From positions 444,247 to 508,246 of the forward strand of contig NZ_JASKYM010000002.1 in assembly GCF_030131845.1 (NCBI RefSeq): a stretch of 64,000 bases of DNA, in the 5' to 3' direction. The translations under genes and the position numbers were made by a program. Every line of letters begins with the position of its first letter. Positions within the stretch are counted from its first letter, which is position 1. Below are positions 17,324 through 28,100 of the stretch, piece after piece. Below the pieces are notes generated by a model. The model was not told the DNA's origin. It made no database searches and saw nothing but the letters and a program-made list of their open reading frames with translations. The stretch is from Romboutsia sedimentorum. GTDB lineage: Bacteria; Bacillota; Clostridia; Peptostreptococcales; Peptostreptococcaceae.

Positions 17324-18802
17324 ATGGATAAAGACAATCTTAATGAAAATGAAAATTCTAATATCGATGAGGAAAAAGAATTAAATGAAGAAAAAGAATT
17401 AAATGTAGAAAATATTATTGAAGAAGACGAAAATTTAAAAAATAGTGAGGGGGCAAAAGGCGAAGAAACGAAACCTGAGAATGAAGAAATTATATGTGAA
17501 GAAAAAGAAGAAAACTCAAATCAAGAAGAAGATCTCAATCAAGAAAATCAAGAAATAAAAGATGAGTGCAAAAGGGTTATAAATAAAAAAGTAAAAATTA
17601 CAATTGGTATTATAGCTATATTGGCAGTTGTATCATACATAATAATTAATTTAGTGGTATCTAAATATGATGATATAGTGTATCCTGGCTATTCTATATA
17701 CGGAGAAAGTATAGTAGGTTTAAATAAAGAACAGTTACAAAATAAAATATATGAGTATAAAAATAAAATAGATAAAAAAATAATTAACATAGATGCTGGT
17801 GGAAATCTTTATAAATTAAATGTAGAAGATATAGTCCTAAGTTATAATGAAGATAAATTATTAAATCAAATATTTAAGGAAAATGAAGATAAAAATAAAC
17901 TTCAAAAATTAGCTGTAATAATAAGAAAACAAAAAAATGATTATAAACTAGATATTGAAGTTGATAAAAGAGCGATAAAAGAAAAATCAGGTCAAATAAG
18001 CAAAGAAACTAGTAAAAAATGTGAAGAGCCTAGAGTTTTAATAAATGGAAAAAATATCAGATATGAAAAAGGTAAAAAAGGTATAAAACTGGATGATAAA
18101 GACTTTTTATCAAATATAGAGAAGTCTATAAAACAAAATAATATAGATAAACAAAACATAAAAATAAGTGGTAAATATATAGATGACAATCCTAAAGTAA
18201 ATATTAAAGATGTAGAAGATGTAAATTATAGAATATCAACTTTTTCTACTACATATGGATCTGGTGGAGGCAGAGGTCGTAATATTGAAATAGCAGCAAG
18301 TAAAATAGATGATTTACTTTTAATGCCTGGAGATGAGTTTTCATATGAAAAATCAGTAGGACCAGTAACTCAAAGTAATGGGTATACATATGCGCCCGTT
18401 ATAAGTAATGGAGAACTTATACAGGGAATAGGTGGTGGTTTGTGTCAAGTATCATCTACTTTATACAACACACAATTAAAAGCTGGTATAGTTCCAACAG
18501 AAAGAAGAAATCATTCAAAGGCAGTTAGTTATGTTCCTAGAGGGCTAGATGCTACATTGGCAACTGGAAGTATTGATTATAAATTTAAAAATACTCATAA
18601 GTACCCTATAGTTATAAATACTTATGCTTTTGGGGGAAATTTAACTATAGAGTTTTGGTCAAATAAAGATGCACTTAAGGGAGTAGAGTATAAGCCCGTA
18701 GGATATGCAAATGGAAAAGTTGCAAACACATATCTTTATGGTTACGATAAAAACGGGAAAAAGGTATATGAGAAACATATAGATACAAGTATATATAGAT
18801 AA
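17324..18802 (+). CDS. VanW family membrane-anchored cell-wall protein
   Basis: A 492-residue protein. Residues about 1-85 are extremely acidic (rich in E, N and D) and cytoplasmic. A single membrane helix covers about 90-112. An extracellular segment (about 120-300) resembles the peptidoglycan-binding-like PG_binding_4 domain. The VanW domain (about 300-440) includes RNIEIAASKIDDLLLMPGDE and GIGGGLCQVSSTLYN. VanW was named from vancomycin-resistance clusters, but its function is unknown and most copies, like this one, are unconnected to van genes. A second VanW protein is encoded at 36854. GGGGGAA precedes the ATG. Single-gene unit with a terminator. Confidence 0.92.
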   Translation: MDKDNLNENENSNIDEEKELNEEKELNVENIIEEDENLKNSEGAKGEETKPENEEIICEEKEENSNQEEDLNQENQEIKDECKRVINKKVKITIGIIAILAVVSYIIINLVVSKYDDIVYPGYSIYGESIVGLNKEQLQNKIYEYKNKIDKKIINIDAGGNLYKLNVEDIVLSYNEDKLLNQIFKENEDKNKLQKLAVIIRKQKNDYKLDIEVDKRAIKEKSGQISKETSKKCEEPRVLINGKNIRYEKGKKGIKLDDKDFLSNIEKSIKQNNIDKQNIKISGKYIDDNPKVNIKDVEDVNYRISTFSTTYGSGGGRGRNIEIAASKIDDLLLMPGDEFSYEKSVGPVTQSNGYTYAPVISNGELIQGIGGGLCQVSSTLYNTQLKAGIVPTERRNHSKAVSYVPRGLDATLATGSIDYKFKNTHKYPIVINTYAFGGNLTIEFWSNKDALKGVEYKPVGYANGKVANTYLYGYDKNGKKVYEKHIDTSIYR

Positions 18803-18843
18803 AAAAAGTGTTGCTAATAATAAAATTAGCAACACTTTTTTAC
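18803..18843. terminator. Bidirectional terminator
   Basis: AAAAAGTGTTGCTAAT pairs perfectly with ATTAGCAACACTTTTT, with T-runs on both strands. Confidence 0.92.
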
Positions 18844-18849
18844 TTCATT

Positions 18850-19395
18850 TTAACGTCTAAGTCTATTACCTGTAGATAGTAAGTAGACTCCTAAGAATAT
18901 TATAAGTAATGATAATATTGATGCAATAAATCTAGATAAAAAGAATGGAGAAAACACCAATACAAAACCGAATAATAATTCGAATATTCTCCAAAATCCT
19001 AATTTGAAATAAGGATTATTTCTAGATTTAAGTATTTTTGATAATTGTGAAAATATAAGGTAAATACCAAATAGAGAGGACATAATACCTTGTATTTTAT
19101 TTGGAAACACAATTAATAAGAGAGCACCCACTAAAAGTATAAGCTGTATACGTATAAAAGGAGCAATTTCATTTTTAGGTGCGTATCGTCTAAGTTCATT
19201 AATATTTTTTAGATTTAAATATGCAGCAAATAATAAAGCTATAGCTAGTATCCATGATACTATTTTTATTCCAATACCCTTATAAAAAAAAGACAAAGTT
19301 CCTAATGCAAGAAAAAGGACACCCATTATTATAAATTTATTACAATTTTCTTTTTTATAGATATTATCAAAGTTGATATTAAATATCTGAAACAT
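18850..19395 (-). CDS. DUF308/HdeD-like integral membrane protein
   Basis: A 181-residue protein with about six membrane helices in three hairpin pairs, a layout and length that fit the DUF308/HdeD family. The loops carry NELRRYAPK and LKSRNNPYFK, and it ends LLSTGNRLRR. The family has no known biochemical function; HdeD in E. coli is linked to acid resistance. The assignment rests on topology and general resemblance, not on a specific motif. GAGGTGAT precedes the ATG. It is convergent with the VanW gene and otherwise alone. Confidence 0.7.
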   Translation of the reverse strand: MFQIFNINFDNIYKKENCNKFIIMGVLFLALGTLSFFYKGIGIKIVSWILAIALLFAAYLNLKNINELRRYAPKNEIAPFIRIQLILLVGALLLIVFPNKIQGIMSSLFGIYLIFSQLSKILKSRNNPYFKLGFWRIFELLFGFVLVFSPFFLSRFIASILSLLIIFLGVYLLSTGNRLRR

Positions 19396-19542
19396 TTTAT
19401 CACCTCGTAAATTTTAATTACATAATCAATTTAAAGTCATTATAACAAAAAAGCTTTTTAAGAGTCAACTTACTTAGATATGGTTATTAATAAATAGGTT
19501 GTATCATAAAATTAAAATAGAGATATTAAAGGAGGGACTAAA

Positions 19543-19971
19543 ATGTCAAATATAGGAGCGATAATATGTGCAATATTAGCAGGAGGGTCTACGGCACTAG
19601 AAGCGTTTGTAAACGGCGAATTAGGTAAAAATACTACGGCATTAACTGCAACTTTTATAAGTTTAGTGGTAGGCGTTTTATTTTTTTTAATAAGTATTTT
19701 AGTAACTGGGGATTTGAAATCTTTAATGAATATAAGCGATATAAATCCAAAACTACTCATTGGAGGTGTATTAGGAGGGCTTGTAATATACTTTACAGTT
19801 AAGTCAGTGCCAACATTAGGTGTTTCAAATACGTTAACATTAATAGTAGTTTCTCAAATGCTAATAGGTCTTTTAATTGATGGTATAATTTTAGGACAAG
19901 GAAGTATGCATTTATATAAATATATAGGAGCTATTTTGTTAGTTATAGGAACTTTTTTTATATTAAATTAA
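19543..19971 (+). CDS. DMT family transporter, YdcZ type
   Basis: A 142-residue protein with about five membrane helices. The opening CAILAGGSTALEAFVNGELG and the segment GGVLGGLVIYFTVKSVPTLG match the DMT_YdcZ half-size transporter family (PF04657) as I remember it. These proteins are half the size of full EamA transporters and probably work as dimers. The substrate is unknown. No partner half-gene is adjacent; the next gene is a YitT-like protein. AAGGAGGG lies before the ATG. Length is normal for the family. Confidence 0.85.
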   Translation: MSNIGAIICAILAGGSTALEAFVNGELGKNTTALTATFISLVVGVLFFLISILVTGDLKSLMNISDINPKLLIGGVLGGLVIYFTVKSVPTLGVSNTLTLIVVSQMLIGLLIDGIILGQGSMHLYKYIGAILLVIGTFFILN

Positions 19972-20176
19972 GTATATGTTTAAATGATAGTATTGATTTT
20001 CATAATATGATTTCTACTTAATAATATTTTTTTAAATAGTTTGTGTAAAAAATAAAAGTTATATAACAATGATTAATTTACATAACTGGGAAAAATAAAT
20101 TGTGTACATTGGTATTATACTAAGGTATATAATATAATAAGTATTAATTTATACAAATTAAATTAGGAGTGATATT

Positions 20177-20830
20177 TTGCGGTCAAAACAACAAATTTTA
20201 AAAAGTGTATTATTAATAGTTTTAGGATCATCGATATTATCTTTTGGAAGTTACAATTTCAATTATCAAAATAGTGTAACAGAAGGTGGAGTTTTAGGAT
20301 TAATACTTTTGATAAAAAATATATTTGATATATCTCCAGCTATAACAAGTTTAATAATAGACGTATCATTATTTGCACTTGGTTCTAAATTTTTTGGAAA
20401 GCAATTCTTATTATATTCACTAGTATCTACAACTACATTTTCTATAACATATAAAACCTGGGAAAGTATAGGATTTTTGATACCTAGTCTTATGAATAAC
20501 ATGCTAATAGGAAGTATATTGGCTGGTGTTTTTGTAGGTGTAGGTGTAGGATTTGTAGTAAGAGGAGGAGGCGCAGCAGGTGGAGATGACGTCATTGCTC
20601 TTTTAGGTAACAGATTTACAAAATTAAAAGTAAATCATATTTACCTAATAACGGATGCTATAGTTCTTTTGTTATCATTAGTATATTTAGATTTTAAACA
20701 AGTATTTTTCTCTATAATTGCGGTAACTATAAGTGGTAAAATAATAAGTTTGATTTATAAAGATAAAGATAAAGATAATGATGATGATGAAGGTAAAGAG
20801 TGTAATGAAGAAGAAGTAATATTATTATAA
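20177..20830 (+). CDS. YitT family membrane protein, short form
   Basis: A 217-residue protein with five to six membrane helices that matches the DUF161 half of YitT proteins (EGGVLGLILLIKNIFDISPA and GGGAAGGDDVIALLGNR). It lacks the C-terminal DUF2179 domain found in full-length YitT proteins, including the other copy in this window at 43294. In its place is a highly charged tail (KDKDKDNDDDEGKECNEEE). Function is unknown for the family. The start is TTG, set by AGGAGTGAT at about 20165-20173. The gene is followed by an unusual 15-bp inverted repeat and the MerR gene. Confidence 0.85.
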   Translation: MRSKQQILKSVLLIVLGSSILSFGSYNFNYQNSVTEGGVLGLILLIKNIFDISPAITSLIIDVSLFALGSKFFGKQFLLYSLVSTTTFSITYKTWESIGFLIPSLMNNMLIGSILAGVFVGVGVGFVVRGGGAAGGDDVIALLGNRFTKLKVNHIYLITDAIVLLLSLVYLDFKQVFFSIIAVTISGKIISLIYKDKDKDNDDDEGKECNEEEVILL

Positions 20831-20831
20831 T

Positions 20832-20901
20832 TATAAAAGCTATGAGCTATTTAAAATAACCTTGATAAAAGGAGCATTTTAATTTACTCATAGCTTTTAT
20901 A
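20832..20901. repeat. 15-bp perfect inverted repeat with 40-nt loop
   Basis: TATAAAAGCTATGAG (20832-20846) is matched exactly by CTCATAGCTTTTATA (20887-20901). The loop contains CCTTGATAAAAGG, which can form a small inner hairpin. It lies between a YitT-like gene and a MerR gene on the same strand. There is no T-run after the right arm, so it is not a typical terminator. Confidence 0.7.
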
Positions 20902-20939
20902 AAATAACTTAAAAAAGTTGCATAGGAAAGGGTTATAAT

Positions 20940-21764
20940 ATGAAAGATTATTATAAAATAGGAGAAATCTCTAAAATATATGGCATAGGAAGAGATTCAT
21001 TAATGTATTATGAAGAGTTAGGTATATTAAAACCATTTAGAGACACTAATGGCTATAGAATGTATCGGATATCAGATATTTGGAGGTTAAACTTAATAAA
21101 AGAATTTAGAAATTTAGATTTTCCAATGAAAAAAATAAAAGAATATTTAGATTGTAGAAGTATAGAAAATACAAACAAAATATTAAAAGAAGAAATAAAT
21201 CTAATAGATAAAAAAATAAAAGAACTTGAAAAACACAAAGAAAATATAAGCAAAAGGCTAGATTCTATAGATGATGCAGTCAATAACTCAAAGTTAGAAG
21301 AAATAGAACTAGTTTATATACATGAGAGGAAAGCATTAAAATTAAATGCTGATATAAAAAAGGATGAAGATGTAGATTTTTTGATACAAAAACTTCAAAA
21401 AGAATATGAAAGTAGGTTTAATATACTTGGAAACAATAATATTGGAGCCACATTTTCATTAGATAAAGTAAAGAAAGACATATTCAATGAGTTTAAGTCT
21501 GTATTTTGCTTTTTAGAGGAAAATGAGCTGGTATATAATATAGTGGTAAAAGAAGGTTATTATGTAACGTTAACGTATAGCGGTGGATATAAAAACAATA
21601 AATTTTATTTAAGTAAAATGATGAATTATATAAATCAAAATGGTTATGAAATTATAACAGACCCTATAGAAATATATAAAATCGACATACATGAAACAGG
21701 AATTGTAGACGAGTTTATTACTGAAATACAGATACCTGTTAATATAAATAAAGCTAAGAGTTAA
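20940..21764 (+). CDS. MerR family transcriptional regulator with effector-binding domain
   Basis: A 274-residue regulator. Residues about 1-70 are the MerR winged helix-turn-helix (YKIGEISKIYGIGRDSLMYY, with GYRMYRISD). Residues about 80-118 are the dimerising coiled coil. Residues about 120-270 resemble the GyrI-like effector-binding domain of BmrR-type regulators. No metal-binding cysteine set is present, so an organic or drug-like ligand is more likely than a metal; this is inference. The neighbouring membrane proteins (YdcZ and YitT types) could be targets, but the 15-bp inverted repeat upstream does not have the usual MerR operator spacing. AAAGG precedes the ATG. Confidence 0.9.
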   Translation: MKDYYKIGEISKIYGIGRDSLMYYEELGILKPFRDTNGYRMYRISDIWRLNLIKEFRNLDFPMKKIKEYLDCRSIENTNKILKEEINLIDKKIKELEKHKENISKRLDSIDDAVNNSKLEEIELVYIHERKALKLNADIKKDEDVDFLIQKLQKEYESRFNILGNNNIGATFSLDKVKKDIFNEFKSVFCFLEENELVYNIVVKEGYYVTLTYSGGYKNNKFYLSKMMNYINQNGYEIITDPIEIYKIDIHETGIVDEFITEIQIPVNINKAKS

Positions 21765-21912
21765 AAGATATATGAACTTTGCTAAATAAAAATAAATTAA
21801 ATAGTAACAAAAAGTAGAAAAATATCATAATATTAAATATAGATACTAATCTATTTAGGTCTATTTATATGAATTATGTGTCAAGGCTTATAAATATAAA
21901 TGTGCGGAATAT

Positions 21913-21949
21913 AAAATGGTAGAAACTTAGAATAAGTTTCTACCATTTT
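21913..21949. terminator. Bidirectional terminator
   Basis: AAAATGGTAGAAACTT pairs perfectly with AAGTTTCTACCATTTT between convergent genes. Confidence 0.85.
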
Positions 21950-21961
21950 GATTTAATAAAA

Positions 21962-23398
21962 TTATTTTATCCATATAGGTGCAGTAACAGATATTTTATC
22001 ATTTTTTTGAATTATTTTAACATAATAAAACTTATTTTTTATTGATTTAGAGCTAAACTCTAACTTAGCTAGATTAGAATTAAATCTTTTGCTTTTTATT
22101 ATATCGCCTTTATTGCTTATAATTTGAATTTCCTCTATCTTATCTTCAAAATCAGTATCAATTACACTTACGCAAAATCTAAGTTTAGAAGTTTTACTTA
22201 TTGTAGACCCCATAGGAAGATCGTTTATAGTGTAATCAATTTTAATATTTTTATCTTCTGTAGCATAGACTCTCATATGTTTAAGAGCATCGTATAAGCC
22301 ATCCTTAGTTAAATCAGTAGATAATACCACTGTTCTAAATTCATTAGCTATACCAAAGTCAACTCTATGATTGTCTTGATTACAAGTTGGGGCTAAATGC
22401 CATCCATTATCTAATGCCAATTGATACATATCATGAGATCTAATGTTTTTTTTAATATCTTTATTATATCCATTTCCGACCTCTATCAACGAGATAAAGC
22501 TATCTCCATAAGGTGAATATTTTAAGTTATTAAATTTCCCAAACTTATCACATGGGTGGTTAAATTGACCAATTAAATCGTCTTGATTATAAATCAATTT
22601 ATAAAAATCATCTAATTCCATATCAGGTAATTCTGAACAAACAAATCCTTCTGAATTAAATATATTTATATGACCAATCGGATTTTTCACGTTATAAGGA
22701 TAAGTCATTTCAAATCCATTAAGAGCTATAAATTTTCCATTAGAAGTAAACATATTTTTATATTTTGTTAGTTCATTCCACTCATTACTAAATGATGCAT
22801 TTTCTATATTACATTCAAGATTATTATCTAGCATATTAGAATGTTCTGTTATGGCAAAAAAGTCTAAATTGGCTTTGTCTCTAGCTAAGTAGTAAGCATC
22901 ACTATAACTACCATGACCATCACTTGCTGCTGTATGAGAATGCAATAAACCTCTGTAATGATTATAAACAGGTGTACCGACTACAAAATACCATTCAAGA
23001 GAAGATATTTTTTTATTATTTGATGAATCTCGTGCCTCTAGCTTTACTATCTGAGTACCTCTTTTAAATTTTTTATCAGGAGTATAGCTAATTTGGTTTT
23101 CAGAGATAGTTGATTTTTTAGTTACGTCTTGGTAGTTTACAAATAATTTAATTGAAGAAGTATCTATATTGCTTTGATTAGAATAATTTATTTTTATAGT
23201 TGGTTTAGAAACTATATATTGTTCACATTTATTTGGAGATACAGAGTTTATAACCAATTCATTATTTTCTAAATTACTAGTTTGCAAAGTTTTTTCATTT
23301 GATAATTTAAAACTAAAAAAATTATCATATGAGACTTTACTTATTGTAATAAATGAGAACAGTAACATTAATAATATTATCTTTTTTTTTGATGTCAT
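21962..23398 (-). CDS. Secreted CehA/McbA-type PHP-domain metallohydrolase
   Basis: A 478-residue exported protein. Residues about 1-25 are a hydrophobic signal or anchor segment after a KKK start. About 45-140 look like an Ig-like bacterial domain (TIKINYSNQSNIDTSSIKLF). About 145-400 are a PHP-type metallohydrolase with metal-ligand motifs HSHTAASDGHG, ITEHSN, FNHPCDKFG and TCNQDNHR. CehA/McbA members are metal-dependent phosphoesterases; the substrate here is unknown. An extracytoplasmic PHP enzyme with an Ig-like domain suggests cell-surface work. The gene is alone between a MerR regulator and a small hypothetical gene. Confidence 0.85.
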   Translation of the reverse strand: MTSKKKIILLMLLFSFITISKVSYDNFFSFKLSNEKTLQTSNLENNELVINSVSPNKCEQYIVSKPTIKINYSNQSNIDTSSIKLFVNYQDVTKKSTISENQISYTPDKKFKRGTQIVKLEARDSSNNKKISSLEWYFVVGTPVYNHYRGLLHSHTAASDGHGSYSDAYYLARDKANLDFFAITEHSNMLDNNLECNIENASFSNEWNELTKYKNMFTSNGKFIALNGFEMTYPYNVKNPIGHINIFNSEGFVCSELPDMELDDFYKLIYNQDDLIGQFNHPCDKFGKFNNLKYSPYGDSFISLIEVGNGYNKDIKKNIRSHDMYQLALDNGWHLAPTCNQDNHRVDFGIANEFRTVVLSTDLTKDGLYDALKHMRVYATEDKNIKIDYTINDLPMGSTISKTSKLRFCVSVIDTDFEDKIEEIQIISNKGDIIKSKRFNSNLAKLEFSSKSIKNKFYYVKIIQKNDKISVTAPIWIK

Positions 23399-23524
23399 AA
23401 TAATCAGTCCTTTTTATAAAAATATAATAATTATGTTGTGTATTTTTTTATGTGTACATACATGAAATTATAGGATACTTTAATATAATTTACTAAAGGG
23501 CAAAACATTTACAAGGAGGGTACT

Positions 23525-24028
23525 ATGAAAATAGAAGCTATTGAGATAAATAAAAGCAAAAAAGAAGCCTTAAAGCATGTATCAAGAAAAATGCCATTAA
23601 TGAGTAAAGTTTCTCAGTTCAATACAGTAGTGAGTGATATACATTTAGAATATATAGAACTAAAAGTATTAAATTATGAAGTAATAAGTAGAGAAAAAAC
23701 AAATAAGGTATTTAGACATGAAACAAAAAAACATTACATAACAATGCTAGTGAATACTTTTAATGGATATTCTGAATCTATTGATATAATACCTAGCACA
23801 ACAAGAAGGTATGTAACTAAAAGCCGTATAAAAAAAGCTAAAATAGGTGAATGTGATATTATAGAAGGTGTTAAAAGTGAGATTATGAATTTCTTAGGAG
23901 AAAAATATAAAAGCAATACAATAGATAAAATTAATTTACAAAATATTAACATAAAAGAAGTTAAAAGTATTTATAAACCTTATTGGGTAGCAAATTTTAG
24001 AGGTAGAAGTATATTAGTTGATGCATAA
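23525..24028 (+). CDS. Conserved-looking hypothetical protein
   Basis: A 167-residue soluble, basic protein with no signal peptide or membrane helix. I do not recognise it. Its middle (about residues 50-95) alternates strand-like segments, including HYITMLVNTFNGYSESIDII, and its end (YKPYWVANFRGRSILVDA) is reminiscent of short beta hairpins found at the end of phage-like or regulatory proteins, but no family can be named. AAGGAGGG lies before the ATG, and a strong bidirectional terminator follows. The good ribosome binding site and tidy terminator support a real gene. Confidence 0.75.
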   Translation: MKIEAIEINKSKKEALKHVSRKMPLMSKVSQFNTVVSDIHLEYIELKVLNYEVISREKTNKVFRHETKKHYITMLVNTFNGYSESIDIIPSTTRRYVTKSRIKKAKIGECDIIEGVKSEIMNFLGEKYKSNTIDKINLQNINIKEVKSIYKPYWVANFRGRSILVDA

Positions 24029-24036
24029 AGAACTAT

Positions 24037-24078
24037 AAAAAAGATATAGAGCAAATTAATTGTCTCTATATCTTTTTT
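24037..24078. terminator. Bidirectional terminator
   Basis: AAAAAAGATATAGAG pairs perfectly with CTCTATATCTTTTTT between convergent genes. Confidence 0.88.
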
Positions 24079-24087
24079 ATGAAAAAA

Positions 24088-24921
24088 TTAATTTTTAGTA
24101 TTGTTTTTTATTAAGTAGTCTAATGTTTTTAGTTTATATCCTTCTTTTTCCCAGTGAGTAAGTACTTCATCTAATATCTCAGTATTAGTTTTAGAGTTTG
24201 GGTGAAGTAAAACTATCGCACCAGGGTGAGTTCTTGAATATATCTTTTCTTTAGCATATTCATGTGTAGGTTGCTTATCATTATACCAATCAACATAAGC
24301 AAAGCTCCAAAATATTGAACTATAACCTAAATCTTGAGTATATTTTAAAGATTGTTCGCTAAACTTACCCATAGGCGGTCTAAAGTATTTGGGAATATCT
24401 TTACCTGTAACATCTTTGTAAGCTTTTTCAACGCTAGTAAATTCAGATTTAAATTTATTGAAATCTGTAATTTGTGCCATTGAAGGATGTGTTTTAGAAT
24501 GATTACAAACTAAATGACCTTCTTTTTCCATTCTTTTTATTAAGTCAGGATTATTTTTGATATAGCTTTCAACAACAAAGAACTGAGCTTTGACATTGTG
24601 TTTTTTTAGAGTATTAAGTATGCTCTCAGTAGTACCATTTTCATATCCTGCATCAAAAGACAGATATAAAACTTTTTCATCAGGTGCTCCAACATAATAA
24701 GAATTATATTTTTTAAAGAAATTAGCTTCCTTTATTGGGTCTGGTTGTTTTCCATCATTTCTAGGATTAAAGTACCAACTATATTCTTGAGTACTAGGAT
24801 CTTGGTTTAATATTTGAGTCTTGGACTTATTAATCATATGAAAGTTAGTCCCAACTAACACACAAAATACTAATACAAAAAAACTAAGAATAAAATAAGT
24901 TCTAGACTTTCGATTGTTCAT
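24088..24921 (-). CDS. pdaA: Delta-lactam-biosynthetic de-N-acetylase (PdaA-like polysaccharide deacetylase)
   Basis: A 277-residue exported NodB-fold deacetylase. A membrane/signal segment (about 8-30) is followed by the catalytic domain with SFDAGYENG, the metal motif NHSKTHPSM, FRPPMGKFSEQSL, FWSFAYVDW and LLHPNS. The F-D-A/N-G-YENG motif and the missing second motif-1 aspartate pattern are typical of PdaA, which removes acetyl groups from muramic acid to make the delta-lactam of spore cortex. This implies sporulation. No gerS-like gene lies beside it here, as I remember for C. difficile. A start ATG is at 24921; the upstream region is AT-rich with GAGGTGAT. Confidence 0.9.
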   Translation of the reverse strand: MNNRKSRTYFILSFFVLVFCVLVGTNFHMINKSKTQILNQDPSTQEYSWYFNPRNDGKQPDPIKEANFFKKYNSYYVGAPDEKVLYLSFDAGYENGTTESILNTLKKHNVKAQFFVVESYIKNNPDLIKRMEKEGHLVCNHSKTHPSMAQITDFNKFKSEFTSVEKAYKDVTGKDIPKYFRPPMGKFSEQSLKYTQDLGYSSIFWSFAYVDWYNDKQPTHEYAKEKIYSRTHPGAIVLLHPNSKTNTEILDEVLTHWEKEGYKLKTLDYLIKNNTKN

Positions 24922-25174
24922 AAAATCACCTCTAGTTGTTATAAAATTGTAATATTAATCTATATATAGTTTCTATAAATAAAGTTAAAATATACTCTGA
25001 AAATCAAAATATTATTTTAAACTATAAATAATGATTTTATTGAAATCGTAATAATTTATAAAAATATACTTTTACTTTTTGGATAAACTTATCATATAAT
25101 TATGTATACAAAACGAGTGAAAATAAAATCTTATTAAGAGAATTTAAAAGATATTTTATTGAAAGGACTAAAAA

Positions 25175-28100
25175 ATGAAAGATACTATAAATACATTATC
25201 TAATGAAGTTACAAGCATTTTAGATAATGTTGTATATTTAGATATAGAAACAAGCGGGTTAAATTTGAATAACTTTGAAATAATAGAAATTGGAGCTGTT
25301 AAAATAAAAAATGGTAATAAGCAAATATTTAACACCTTAATCAAAAATCAAAAACCAATTTCGACACAAGCATATTCTCGATATAGTGATTTATATAAAA
25401 AAAACATTCAAAGTGCGCCTAAACTAAACAACATAATAGATGAATTTGTAGAATTTTTTGAAGATGCAGTAATTATTTGCCACGACACATTGTTTATAAA
25501 ACAAATTTTAAATAAATATATGCCAAAAATAAAAAATAAAATTATAAACTCTATGGAATTAGCAATTGTATTAGAGCCATACCATAAAGAATATAATTTA
25601 AATTATTTAAAAAAACAATTAATAAGTAGCACTCAAAAAATAGATAAGAAGTCGCTTACTCTACATAAAATAGAAGATATGATTAAAATAATTAATGTGT
25701 TAATAGTTAAATTAAAAAAGTCAGAAGAATCTACATTAGAGCCCTTAACATTTAAAATAAACTCATATCTAAATAAATTCATGCTATCAAAATGGGAATG
25801 GAGTGAGTTGATAGATAATGCTTCTTATACACAATATCATTATGAAAAAGAGATATTGAGGGAAGACAAAGGTATAAAAGAAAAAGATATTTTAAAAAAG
25901 GTTTATAAAAATGATAAAAACTATGAAGAATTATTAAAGGATGAAAGTATATGGGAAAGTAAAGAGGGATTTTTATATGAATATAGACCTGGTCAATATG
26001 AACTTACAAAAACTATAAGAGAAACATTTAAAACAAAATCAGCTAATCCTAAAATAGCATGCATACAAGCGCCCACAGGAATAGGAAAAAGTGTAGGATA
26101 TTTGCTTCCTGTAATTTTAGAATCGAGGCTTAATAATAAAAGAGTTATTATATCTACTGATACAAAGGAATTACAAATACAGCTTATTAATAAAGATATA
26201 CCTAATGTATTGAACTCGTTAAATCTTAACAATAAAGTTAGCTATGGATATATAAAGGGGAAAAATAATTATATCTGTGTAGAAAAATTGGAGATTTATA
26301 AAAAAGATTATAACGAACAAAATCCAACTATAGAAGAGATATTAGGTATTATAATATTAGAAAGATTTATAAAAGATGGGAAACATGGAGATATAGAAGA
26401 AATAAATCATTTCATAATAAGTCATTTTGAAAAAATGGATATCCACTTAAGATATGTAATGTGCGATCCTAATTTATGTAGGCCTAAAAAATGCTTTAAA
26501 AATTGCTTATATAAAATAAGAACAGAAGAATTAAAGGAAGAAGATATAACAGTTATAAATCATTCACTACTTGCTAAATGGCCTTATAAGGAAGAAAAGC
26601 CATTGGAACATATAATAGTTGATGAAGCACATAATTTAGCTGAAAAAGGATATGATTTTTTTTCAAGTATCATTGATTATAAGATGTTTAGCCATTTTTT
26701 AAAAGAAATATATCCATATGAAAATATAAATAATAGCATATTTGCATACGAAAATAAAAATAAAAAAATAAAACCATTTGATAAATTTTATCATCATGTA
26801 CATTTTGATAGAAATATAAAAAATAAGATAAGTACTAATATAAATTTAATAATAGAAGAAATGAAAAATATATTAGAATTTGGAATGAATTCACATTATA
26901 AAAATATAAGTAAGTATAATTTAAGGTGGGAATTAAATCTACAAGAAAATGAAATAGCAGGAAAGATAAAAATTGATAATGAAATAAAAAATATAACTTA
27001 CGATAAATATAGCCAAGTAATAAAAAATAGTTGCGATAAAATCATAAGAAATTTAGTATCTATATTGATTATAATAGATAGAAATTTAGATGACGATAGT
27101 ATAGATAAAGAGTCTGATGTTTATAAATTTGGAAAAGCTAGAATAAATGAATTAGAAAACATAAAATCTGTATTTCAAACCTTTATGGAATATAGTAAAG
27201 ATGATGATTTTGCAAGGATAATTGAAATAGATAAAAATTATAATTACTTTGAAATAAGAGTTGTTCCATTAAAATTAGCTGCATTATTTGAAGAAAATAT
27301 ATTAACACAAATAGAAAGTGGTGTATTTTTATCAGCTACTTTAAGTGTAGAAAATAGTATGGATTATTTTAAAAATACGTTAGGTATAAACAGAGTTGAA
27401 AGTATAGAAAAAATAATACCTCCGTTATATGATTATAAAAATAGAGTATCAATAATTGGTTTAAATGATTTGTGCAACTATAACAATAAAGATTTTCCAA
27501 AAGAAATGAGTGATGTTATAAATAATGTATCTAAGATAACACAAGGTCATTTACTATCTTTATTTAATAGTAGAGATAGGCTAGAAAAAACGTATAATTA
27601 TCTTTTAGACGATTTGAATAATCAAAATATAGAAGTTTATATGAATAAAAAAGGTATTAAAAATTTAAATGACATAAACAAAAAGTGTGTAGTATTAGGT
27701 TCTAAGGGTTGTTTTGAAGGCGTAGATATACCGGGAGATGGATTAATCTGTGTTACATTAGATAAAATACCAAATTTAAATCCCAAAGATCCACTGTATT
27801 CAACAATTATGAAAAAATATAATTTGCCTTATCATGTTGTGAATTATCCACAGATGGCTATAAAGGTTAAACAAGCTATGGGTAGAATTTTAAGGAGCCA
27901 ATATGATTATGGTTGTTTTGTGATTTTTAATACAGGAACTAATATTCATACTATAAAAAAATTAGAAAGAGATTTACATGGATGCAGGATAAATATTATG
28001 GGCAAAAACAAAATAACAGAATGTATAAGTGATCACTTATATAAGTCTAGAACTGTTGTTATGAATAAGACTTTAATGGAAATTATAGATATATTAAAAT

